A stretch of DNA of 43,190 nt, taken from NCBI GenBank assembly GCA_025965315.1, contig JAOPXD010000066.1, forward strand, positions 1 to 43,190, written 5' to 3'. Origin of the DNA: Marmoricola sp. GTDB taxonomy: Bacteria; Actinomycetota; Actinomycetes; Propionibacteriales; Nocardioidaceae. Position numbers and translations under genes: made by a program. Shown one piece after another: positions 1 to 7,944 of this stretch (position 1 is the first letter of the stretch; each line of letters opens with the position of its first letter). The notes under the pieces are model-generated. The model was not told the origin of the DNA. It worked only from the letters and a program-made list of their open reading frames with translations, and searched no databases.

Positions 1-143
1 TCAAAACCTTCAGCACCTGGACCTACACCATGCTCGAACCCGGCGTCTTCCTCTGGCGTAGCCCCCACGGCTACCAGTTCCTCAAAGACCGAACCGGCAC
101 CCGCGATGTCACCCCACGCCCAGTGGACCCGCCCGGGTCCTGA
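1..143 (+). CDS. C-terminal end of an HNH endonuclease / DUF222-type protein (partial, cut by left edge)
   Basis: A frame open from the left edge (first full codon at base 3) encodes about 46 residues and stops with TGA at 141-143. The peptide contains a Trp-x-Tyr pattern, then PGVFLWRSPHGYQFL and a closing GT..VTP tail. This is the ending I know from the very common actinobacterial DUF222 plus HNH endonuclease proteins (13E12-repeat type), where the W.SPHGY..L motif follows the HNH site. The nuclease residues themselves lie outside the window, so activity cannot be judged. It converges on pruA with only 8 bases between the two stop codons. The family call is from recognition of the tail only. 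Confidence 0.6.
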   Translation, partial: KTFSTWTYTMLEPGVFLWRSPHGYQFLKDRTGTRDVTPRPVDPPGS

Positions 144-151
144 GCCTGACC

Positions 152-1780
<1,629 letters not shown>

Positions 1781-1821
1781 GCCCCCGATGCTGCCAGATG
1801 CTCAGGCATCCGGAGGTAGCC

Positions 1822-2043
1822 ATGGTCTCGCGCACTTGGTCGGCGTACCGTCAAATTATGAGCGGAAGCGACACCGAGCGCGTATCGATCGAATTGACGC
1901 CAGCCGAGGCCAAGCTCGTGATCGCTGCACTCCGACGGTTCGAGCCCTACTGGCCCGGCGACATGGATGACCTGACCCGAACAGAACTACTGACGGGCAT
2001 TCGAGTGGCGATCGATCGCGTCACCAGCTCGCTGGCGTCCTAA
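1822..2043 (+). CDS. Small hypothetical protein
   Basis: I chose the ATG at 1822 because a good Shine-Dalgarno (GGAGG at 1812-1816) lies five bases upstream, giving about 73 residues. A second in-frame ATG at 1858 would give a 61-residue protein beginning MSGSDTERVSIELTP, and that part looks like the folded domain. The frame also opens further upstream at 1798. The core reads as one or two amphipathic helices (PAEAKLVIAALRRFEPYWPGDMDDL) followed by a helical tail ending TSSLAS. There are no cysteines, signal peptide or known motif, and I do not recognise a family. It is transcribed away from pruA; the two starts are 41 bases apart. Confidence 0.5.
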   Translation: MVSRTWSAYRQIMSGSDTERVSIELTPAEAKLVIAALRRFEPYWPGDMDDLTRTELLTGIRVAIDRVTSSLAS

Positions 2044-2120
2044 GCGCCGGACCGCCTTCAGATCCACAGGTCAAAACCGCCCTTCGGATGCGGGAGCGCA
2101 AGCGACCCAGGACACCTACC

Positions 2121-2170
2121 CGGCGTCTAGACACTGAATCGAACATCTCGCCGATCTCGGGCACCACGCA
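2121..2170 (+). repeat. Left arm of a ~50-bp inverted repeat flanking the BldC-like gene
   Basis: The 50 bases here are the reverse complement of 3425-3474 with three mismatches (47/50 by eye). The arm starts CGGCGTCTAGACAC and ends GGGCACCACGCA. Weaker similarity continues outward over about 25 bases (a GTAGG-G-CC-GGGTCG pattern on both sides) after an indel of roughly 9 bases. The two arms enclose only the gene at 2204-3331. No target-site duplication is obvious. Confidence 0.85.
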
Positions 2171-2203
2171 CCGCGAACAGATGGGTACTTGGCGAGCGTT
2201 GAT

Positions 2204-3331
2204 TCAGGGGTAGAGGACTGCGGTGGCGGCTTCGCGTGCTGCGATGGCTATGCCTTCGGCTCTAGCTCTGGTTTCAGCAGCCACCAGGTCCGCGGTGATG
2301 GCGATCGTCCCTTCGAGGGCCTGTGCTGTAGCGGCGACCTCGGCCTCCGCGTCGGCGTCAGCGGTGGAAACGGTCTGAGCTACCTCAGCGGCAGCGGCCG
2401 ACACAGTGTTCGCAACCGCCACAGCAGCCAGCGCCGTTTCTCGTGCGGTCGTGTCGGCGGCGGCCTCGACCGTGGCTGCTACCAGCAGTGCCACCACCGA
2501 TGCATGGGCTTCTTGACCGGGGATTCCTGCGGCAATGACAACCGACGCTGCTCGGGTGGCTGCCTGAGCGACCTGGATCGCGGCAGCTTCAGCCCGTGAC
2601 CGGGTAACCGCAGCGGACTGCTCGGCACCGGTTGCTACCAACTGTGCGGCCTGTGCTGCGGCGAACGTTCGCGCCCCCCGCGCCCGTGCTGCGGCCTCCG
2701 ATGCCATCTCGGCGGCTGCGGCTGCGGCGGTAGCAATGACCAGCACGGCCTCCGCTGCCGCTTGGGCCTCGGCTTCCATCGCGATGGCGACTGCTTCAGC
2801 GACCACTGCGGCGGCTGAATCATTCGCAGTGGGCGCGGCGACACGCCGGTTGGACCGAGGCGATGCGTCGAGATTGGGATGGTCGTGTCCACCTTCGGGC
2901 GGTTCCCATGAGGCTGGGGCTGGTTCGAGGCTGTGAGTCGCGGTCGAGGTCGAGGTGAGCGCGGCGTGCTCGAGCAAGGCGTCTCGCAAGGCCAGGACGT
3001 CAGACCTTAGGTAGCGCCTGTGTCCGCCCACCGTGCGCACCGAGTGGAGCCGGCCCGCCTCCGCCCACCTCGTCACAGTTTTCGGGTCCACAGCGAAGAC
3101 CGCAGCAGCTTCGGCAGGTGAGAGCAAGCGGTCTGGTGCTTCGGGCTTGCCGCTGATGGCAACATCCTCACAGCTGTCCTGTCTAGCTCTTGGTTCGTCC
3201 TCGGGATCGCAGATCGAAAGCTCGCAGTGAGCAACCGTTGCAGGGCAGTGACGGCGAAACCGGGAGTTTGAGCGATAGGCAAGGGCGCCCACCCAAGAGC
3301 TGGTACGGCCAGGGCGAGCCGCACCAGACAC
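2204..3331 (-). CDS. BldC/MerR-like helix-turn-helix protein with long alanine-rich tail
   Basis: Residues about 67-115 (RLLSPAEAAAVFAVDPKTVT, then RWAEAGRLHSVRTVGGHRRYL) closely match the winged-helix DNA-binding domain of BldC, the small MerR-like developmental regulator of Streptomyces. After a Pro/Ser-rich linker (about 120-165), the remaining ~200 residues are extremely rich in Ala with regularly placed Glu, Thr, Val and Arg. This suggests one long helix or coiled coil rather than an enzyme. BldC itself is only ~68 residues, so this is a BldC-type head on a long helical tail. Both candidate starts are GTG (3331 and 3292) and neither has a clear ribosome site, so the first ~60 residues are uncertain. 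The gene is enclosed by inverted repeats (2121-2170 and 3425-3474) and diverges from the NHL protein. DNA binding is inferred from the domain; targets are unknown. Confidence 0.7.
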   Translation of the reverse strand: MSGAARPGRTSSWVGALAYRSNSRFRRHCPATVAHCELSICDPEDEPRARQDSCEDVAISGKPEAPDRLLSPAEAAAVFAVDPKTVTRWAEAGRLHSVRTVGGHRRYLRSDVLALRDALLEHAALTSTSTATHSLEPAPASWEPPEGGHDHPNLDASPRSNRRVAAPTANDSAAAVVAEAVAIAMEAEAQAAAEAVLVIATAAAAAAEMASEAAARARGARTFAAAQAAQLVATGAEQSAAVTRSRAEAAAIQVAQAATRAASVVIAAGIPGQEAHASVVALLVAATVEAAADTTARETALAAVAVANTVSAAAAEVAQTVSTADADAEAEVAATAQALEGTIAITADLVAAETRARAEGIAIAAREAATAVLYP

Positions 3332-3424
3332 ACGATTGTGTGGCTAGTGAAATGACCAACGGTCTGCAGACCCGCAAGTTACGCGAGGGGTCCTTGGTAC
3401 GCCGCCGATGTGGCCTGATCCGGG

Positions 3425-3474
3425 TGTGTGGTGCCCGAGATCGGCGGGATGTTCGATTCGGTGTCTAGACGCCG
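3425..3474 (-). repeat. Right arm of the inverted repeat flanking the BldC-like gene
   Basis: This is the partner of 2121-2170: 50 bases, 47 identical in inverted orientation, ending GTGTCTAGACGCCG. It lies in the 250-base region between the divergent starts of the BldC-like gene (3331) and the NHL protein (3582). It could therefore be a regulatory site as well as a structural boundary. The TGTTCGATTC stretch within it resembles a tRNA T-loop, but the flanks do not form a tRNA. Confidence 0.85.
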
Positions 3475-3581
3475 ATCATCCGGATGTAGGCGACCGGGTC
3501 GTGGGGTGGTTGCGTCTAGCGAGCGTGGCTCCGCCGAGCTCCGTGCACGGCTCGGGCTGGTTGCTACGGAGTGTGGTTCTG

Positions 3582-5327
3582 ATGGTGTCTGCTCGCAAAG
3601 TCCGATGGGCGATTCTGGGATTGACCGGTGCCCTTGCCACCACTGTTGCGGGTGTCGCGATCTCGGGGTCTCCTGCCGGAGCTGCTGACCCCGGGTACAC
3701 GCTCTCGGTGATCGCAGGCAACGGTGGGTCCGGAGCCCCGACACCCGGCCCAGCAACCAACTCGAACCTGGGCAACCCGTTCGGGGTGGCGGTTGATGGG
3801 TTCGGCAACGTCTACATCGCCGACCCCCACAACCAGGTGATCGAGAAGGTGACACCCGCGGGCGACCTGTCGGTGATTGCAGGCAACGGTGGGGCCGGAG
3901 CCCCGACACCAGGGCCAGCAACCAACTCGAACCTAAGAAACCCGTTCGGGGTGGCAGTTGATGGGTTCGGGAACGTCTACATCGCCGACACCTCCAACAA
4001 CAGGATCGAAAAGGTGACACCCGCGGGCGACCTGTCGGTGATTGCAGGCAACGGCGGGTCCGGAGCCCCGACACCAGGCCCAGCAACCAACTCGCGGCTA
4101 AGAATCCCGCAGGGGGTGGCGGTTGATGGGTTCGGGAACGTCTACATCGCCAGCTTTGGTAACAACATGATCGAGAAGGTGACACCCGCGGGGGTGCTCT
4201 CGGTAATCGCGGGCAACGGTGGCGATGGGTCCCCGACACCAGGCCCAGCAACCACCTCGAACCTGTCCGGCCCGACTGGGGTGGCGGTCGATGGGTCCGG
4301 CAACGTCTACATCGCCGACACCAACAACAACAGGATCGAGAAGGTGACACCCGCGGGGGTGCTCTCGGTGTTCGCCGGCAACGGCGACCAAGGGGCCCCA
4401 ACACCGGGCCCAGCAACCAACTCGAACCTGACCGGCGCGACCGGGGTGGCGGTCGATGGGTCCGGCAACGTCTACATCGCCGACACCAACAACAACAGGA
4501 TCGAGAAGGTCACACCCACGGGGGTGCTCTCCGTGATCGCGGGCAACGGCGACCAAGGGGCCCCGACACCGGGCCCAGCAACCAACTCGAACCTGACCAA
4601 CCCGTGGGGGGTGGCGGTTGATGGGTCCGGGAACGTCTACATCGCCGACACCTACCACCAGATGATCGAGAAGCTCACCCCGGATCCGGCTCCAGCGGTC
4701 CCCTCGATCGGCAGTGTCGTGGCTGGCGACGGGTCCGTAGCGGTCACCGTGACTCCAGGTGCGGGCGGGCGCCCGGCAGCCACCTACACCGTGACCGGAG
4801 CGCCGGGTGGGGCCACCTGCACGATCTCTGCGACGACCAGTCCGCTTGCCTGCACCGTGACCGGATTGGCGAACCGGACCGCCTACACCTTCACCGCGAT
4901 CGCCACAGGTCCCAGTGGTAGCACCTCCGAGCCGTCAGCAGCGTCCGCATCGGTGAGACCACAAGCAACGCAAGGCACGGTCACCGCGACCGTGACCAGT
5001 AGCCCGGTCGGGTTCCGGTGCACTACTGCCGCACACGGAAAGCTCAGCGGACCGATCACCGTGACCCTCGGACTTCCGGCCGGGACCACCCAGATCCAGG
5101 TCTCCGCCGGAGTAGAGCAGGGGTACTTCACCGGCATGGAACCAGCGACCAGCACCGTCACGATCCCCGTCGACGGCGTCGTCAACGGCGACGCCGGGTT
5201 CGCCTGCAACGACGCCGACACCACCGGGCTCACGCCCAGGCTGCCGTTCACCGTCACCGCCTACAACGCAGCAAGCGACTCCATCGGTTCCATCGATGGC
5301 CACGCCGACATCACCAACGTCGACTAG
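3582..5327 (+). CDS. Secreted six-bladed NHL-repeat propeller protein with fibronectin-like C-terminus
   Basis: The ATG at 3582 begins a clear signal peptide: positive ARKVR, a hydrophobic stretch, then SPAGAAD with likely cleavage after AGA near residue 35. Mature residues about 43-372 are six consecutive 55-residue NHL units. Each reads roughly VIAGNGG..APTPGPATNSNL....GVAVDG.GNVYIAD....IEKVTP, and six is the number that closes a beta-propeller. Next comes a fibronectin-type-III-like domain (about 375-465) with TYTVTG and CTVTGLANRTAYTFTA strands. A further Thr/Val-rich beta domain with two Cys ends in DITNVD. There is no LPXTG or membrane anchor, so the protein is probably secreted. GGAG at 3568-3571 is a modest ribosome site. 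NHL propellers usually bind proteins, glycans or RNA; the partner here is unknown. The frame is open further upstream, but the signal peptide fixes the start. Confidence 0.85.
   Translation: MVSARKVRWAILGLTGALATTVAGVAISGSPAGAADPGYTLSVIAGNGGSGAPTPGPATNSNLGNPFGVAVDGFGNVYIADPHNQVIEKVTPAGDLSVIAGNGGAGAPTPGPATNSNLRNPFGVAVDGFGNVYIADTSNNRIEKVTPAGDLSVIAGNGGSGAPTPGPATNSRLRIPQGVAVDGFGNVYIASFGNNMIEKVTPAGVLSVIAGNGGDGSPTPGPATTSNLSGPTGVAVDGSGNVYIADTNNNRIEKVTPAGVLSVFAGNGDQGAPTPGPATNSNLTGATGVAVDGSGNVYIADTNNNRIEKVTPTGVLSVIAGNGDQGAPTPGPATNSNLTNPWGVAVDGSGNVYIADTYHQMIEKLTPDPAPAVPSIGSVVAGDGSVAVTVTPGAGGRPAATYTVTGAPGGATCTISATTSPLACTVTGLANRTAYTFTAIATGPSGSTSEPSAASASVRPQATQGTVTATVTSSPVGFRCTTAAHGKLSGPITVTLGLPAGTTQIQVSAGVEQGYFTGMEPATSTVTIPVDGVVNGDAGFACNDADTTGLTPRLPFTVTAYNAASDSIGSIDGHADITNVD
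3711..4700 (+). repeat. Six tandem 165-bp coding repeats (NHL units)
   Basis: The phrase encoding VIAGNG starts at 3711, 3876, 4041, 4206, 4371 and 4536, an exact 165-base period with no length variation over six units. Neighbouring units share long identical stretches at the DNA level, for example the segments encoding GVAVDG and NVYIAD. This points to recent duplication or gene conversion. The repeat is in-frame and wholly coding. Confidence 0.9.
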
Positions 5328-5455
5328 TCACCAGCACCCGTATCGAACGAAATCCTGGGGCCCAGCCGGACAGCTGGGGTTGGGCTCCATCGGGTTGTCG
5401 CATACCAGTGAGCACCACCCCGATGCCGAGAACTGTCCGGGATCTCCGGGACGTA

Positions 5456-5481
5456 GCTCGGTGCAGGAAACAACACCGAGC
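5456..5481. terminator. Hairpin between convergent NHL and DUF6912 genes
   Basis: GCTCGGTG (5456-5463) and CACCGAGC (5474-5481) form a perfect 8-bp stem with a 10-base loop. A second weaker stem, CCCAGC/GCTGGG (5361-5378), lies closer to the NHL stop codon. Neither is followed by a run of T, which is common in high-GC actinobacteria. The rest of 5328-5607 shows no convincing gene. Confidence 0.4.
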
Positions 5482-5607
5482 GCGAGGGCTCAGCCAGCAA
5501 CCGGCCAGTTGTGACCGACCGATTCAAGCGAGGGCATCGCGATCCAGCTCTCCTGACCGTCGGCAACCCTGATCGGACGTTCCAGATCGGCCCTACCACT
5601 TAACCCC

Positions 5608-5952
5608 TCAGATCAGCAGGTCGCCGATCTCCTGGCTCGCGAACCAGGCCAGCTCGGGGAGGTCGTCGGCAAGCGGGTCGACGTCCTCGACGTCGGCGTG
5701 CACGGCCAGGACGTCAGCCATCGCGATGTCGGCGATGCCGTCGCCACGTGCCACCGCCTCGGCGACGATGACCACCCGGCGGCCCCAGCCCTGGAGCAGC
5801 TCAGCGGCCTCCTCAGCGGCGGCAGACATCGCTTCGTACTCTGCTTCCTCGGAGTCGTCGTCCGCGGTGAGGTACTCGCTGCTGCCAGGAACGAAACCGC
5901 GCTCGACGAACGCGGTGAGCGCGTCGAGCGTGGCTGGGACGTAGACCCTCAT
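5608..5952 (-). CDS. DUF6912 family protein
   Basis: The 114-residue acidic protein begins MRVYVPATLDALTAFVERG, the opening I associate with the actinobacterial DUF6912 family of short proteins of unknown function. It has an Ala/Glu-rich helix (about 40-55), then a GRRVVIVAEA strand and a C-terminal ELAWFASQEIGDLL helix. There is no signal peptide, transmembrane segment or cysteine, so it is probably cytoplasmic. The start (5952) is 7 bases from the stop of the upstream acyltransferase (5960), so the two are almost certainly cotranscribed. No biochemical role is known to me. Confidence 0.7.
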   Translation of the reverse strand: MRVYVPATLDALTAFVERGFVPGSSEYLTADDDSEEAEYEAMSAAAEEAAELLQGWGRRVVIVAEAVARGDGIADIAMADVLAVHADVEDVDPLADDLPELAWFASQEIGDLLI

Positions 5953-5959
5953 CGGTCCA

Positions 5960-7387
5960 TCATGTCTTCTTGCGGCCCCGCGGAGCGCGAGGACGCGCGT
6001 CGCTGGCGCTGTCGACGAGCTCGTCCAGCGCTTCCCGGACGCACTGGCCCAGGACGTCGATGTCCGGGAGCACGTCCCGGTCGGCGGTGATGCCGTAGTA
6101 GACCCCGCCGTCGTACGACGTGACGCCGATGGCCAGCGAGAAGCCCGGCTGCAGCGGCGGCACCGGGTAGGTCTCGATCATCTCGGCACCGGCCATGAAC
6201 ATCGGGAACTGCGGACCCGGGACGTTCGTGATCACCAGGTTCACCCCGGCCGACTCCTCGACGGCGACCCGGGAACCGAGGGCGTGGAAGGTCGTCGGCG
6301 CGAAGCCGGCCACCCCGGCGATCCTGTCGGCCGCCACCGCCCTGCCGGTCTCGCTGTGCGCCTTGAGGGCGTAGGAGACCTGGTGCAACCGGATCACCGG
6401 CGAGGCCTCACCGATCGGGAGGTCGACCTTGTGACCGATCACCTGCGAGCCCAAGGAGGTCGGCTCGAGGTCCTCGTCGATCACGCTCATCGGCACCAAC
6501 GCCTTGATCCGTCGACCGGAGCCCACCGACTCGGCCCGAGTCATCAGCCAGGCCCGGATCGCGCCGGTCAACGTCGCCAGGATGACGTCGTTGACGGTGC
6601 CGCCGTGCACGCGGCGGACCCGGCGGTAGTCCTTCAGCGCGGTCCTGACCAGCACCACCCGGCGCTGCTCGGACGGCTCGACGTTGAACGGGCTGTCCGG
6701 TGCTGTACGACGGTTCGACAGCGCTCCGGCCACCGAGCCCAGCCGACCTGCGACCGAGCCGGCACTCCGGACAGCAGCACCGGCCGCTCCGCCGGCGGTG
6801 GTCAGCAGTGTCCGGGGACTGCGCGCGTTCTCCGCGAGCGCCTCCAGCACCAGGCTGGTCGGGGACGGCTCCTCGGCCGGCTTCCAGCCGTCGGGGACGA
6901 GCAGCCGAGGCCCCGGGTCGACATCGAGCAGGACCTGGCCGAGGTCGACCGTGGCGACACCGTCGACGAGGATCTGGTGCGACTTGGAGAGCACCGCGAC
7001 CCGGCCGCCCTCGAGGCCCTCGACGAAGTAGACCTCCCACAACGGACGCGACGGGTCCAGCCGGCGGGACATGATCCGGGCGGTGAGCTCGCGCAGCTGG
7101 TCCAGGCTGCCCGGGCGCGGCAGCGCCGAGCGGCGGACGTGGTAGGCGAGGTCGAAGTCGGGGTCATCGACCCAGACCGGGTTCGCGAGCCGACCGGGGA
7201 CGCTGCGGATCGCCTGGCGGTAGCGCGGGACGAACGTGATCCGGTCCTCGATGTGCGCGATCAGGGCGTCGTAGTCGAAGCCGGATTCACCCGGGTCGAA
7301 GATCTCCAGGGTCGCGTTGTGCATCGGCGTGCGCGAGGTCTCCCCGCTCAGCAGCGCAAGATCGGCGGCCCGCAGTCGCTCGCTCAT
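5960..7387 (-). CDS. WS/DGAT family acyltransferase (wax ester synthase / diacylglycerol acyltransferase-like)
   Basis: Family members transfer acyl groups from acyl-CoA to long-chain alcohols or diacylglycerol, making wax esters or storage triacylglycerol at the membrane. I start at ATG 7387 because GGAGAGG lies about seven bases upstream, giving a 475-residue protein close to the usual length. The N-terminal signature is MSERLRAADLALL, followed by the PRYRQAIRSVPG and SRPLWEVYFVEGLEGGRVAV segments. The conserved C-terminal VTNVPGPQFPMFMAGAEM block is present (about 395-415). The catalytic HHxxxDG motif reads HQILVDG (137-143), so the second His, generally regarded as the base, is Gln138. 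Activity is therefore doubtful or different. It is transcribed with the DUF6912 gene and diverges from the lipoprotein gene. Confidence 0.85.
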   Translation of the reverse strand: MSERLRAADLALLSGETSRTPMHNATLEIFDPGESGFDYDALIAHIEDRITFVPRYRQAIRSVPGRLANPVWVDDPDFDLAYHVRRSALPRPGSLDQLRELTARIMSRRLDPSRPLWEVYFVEGLEGGRVAVLSKSHQILVDGVATVDLGQVLLDVDPGPRLLVPDGWKPAEEPSPTSLVLEALAENARSPRTLLTTAGGAAGAAVRSAGSVAGRLGSVAGALSNRRTAPDSPFNVEPSEQRRVVLVRTALKDYRRVRRVHGGTVNDVILATLTGAIRAWLMTRAESVGSGRRIKALVPMSVIDEDLEPTSLGSQVIGHKVDLPIGEASPVIRLHQVSYALKAHSETGRAVAADRIAGVAGFAPTTFHALGSRVAVEESAGVNLVITNVPGPQFPMFMAGAEMIETYPVPPLQPGFSLAIGVTSYDGGVYYGITADRDVLPDIDVLGQCVREALDELVDSASDARPRAPRGRKKT

Positions 7388-7422
7388 CGTTCGCCTCTCC
7401 GCCCACCGGCATCCTGAGAACT

Positions 7423-7457
7423 CCCGGAAAGTTCCGGGTCGGATGGGGCGACCATCC
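7423..7457. promoter_or_regulatory. Two adjacent palindromes in a divergent intergenic region
   Basis: CCCGGAAAGTTCCGGG (7423-7438) has perfect 7-bp arms around AG. Directly after it, GGATGG-GGCGA-CCATCC (7441-7457) has perfect 6-bp arms. They lie 36-70 bases upstream of the acyltransferase start (7387) and 65-99 bases upstream of the lipoprotein start (7522). The first is symmetrical enough to be a protein operator; both could also fold in the acyltransferase mRNA leader. Confidence 0.4.
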
Positions 7458-7521
7458 GCCCACATGGGATTCTGACAGAGCACCCGCGGCCGCCGCCGCC
7501 CGTTCCAGCCGTTGGAGGACC

Positions 7522-7944
7522 ATGACCCCCCGCACGCGCGCGCTCGGCGCCGTCCTCGCCGCCAGCGCACTCGCGATCACCCTCACCGCCTGCGGGAGCA
7601 GCTCGGCGCAGAAGGGATCCAAGGCAGGACCCGAGATCAATGCGACCCCGATCGCCCAGGTGACCGCAGCCCCGGCGGCCGGGGCGAAGGTCATCAACGT
7701 GACCGTCAAGGGCGACACGGTCACCCCCGACGGCGGCCGGATCCAGATCACCCAGGGCCAGCTGGTCGTGTTCAAGATCCAGGCCGACACCAAGGGCGAG
7801 GTCCACGTCCACGGGTCCCCGGCGACCGCGATCTTCTACCCCGCCGGCGCCTCGGAAGCCTCGATCACGATGAAGCAGCCCGGGATCATCGAGGTCGAGA
7901 TCGAGCAGCTCGGCAAGCCGATCGCGCAGCTCGAGGTCAAGTAG
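7522..7944 (+). CDS. Cupredoxin-like lipoprotein
   Basis: The 140-residue protein starts at ATG 7522 with GGAGG at 7514-7518. It has a lipoprotein signal: a hydrophobic segment then LTAC, with lipidated Cys24. A short Ser/Ala/Pro-rich tether (25-55) leads to a compact all-beta domain (about 56-140) with VINVTVKGDTVTPDGG, LVVFKIQADTKGEVHVHGS and GIIEVEIEQLGKPIAQLEV strands. This is the layout of cupredoxin-like domains. The HVH pair (H95, H97) could bind a metal, but the Cys and Met ligands of classical blue-copper proteins are absent. It is followed with no gap by the membrane protein at 7945, so the two probably act together on the outer face of the membrane. Exact function is unknown. Confidence 0.75.
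   Translation: MTPRTRALGAVLAASALAITLTACGSSSAQKGSKAGPEINATPIAQVTAAPAAGAKVINVTVKGDTVTPDGGRIQITQGQLVVFKIQADTKGEVHVHGSPATAIFYPAGASEASITMKQPGIIEVEIEQLGKPIAQLEVK

Noticed and set aside
3425-3474. Possible tRNA because of a TGTTCGATTC T-loop-like sequence
   Set aside because: The bases on both sides do not pair as a T-stem, no acceptor or anticodon stems are present, and the same sequence is explained by the inverted repeat.
2121-3474. Insertion sequence or transposon with its own transposase
   Set aside because: The enclosed gene encodes a BldC-like HTH with an Ala-rich tail and no DDE, HUH or recombinase motif, and no target-site duplication is seen. The unit is reported as an inverted-repeat-flanked gene only.
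3711-4700. Regular repeats as a CRISPR array
   Set aside because: The 165-base units are in-frame, continuous coding repeats without short constant repeats and unique spacers; they encode NHL units.
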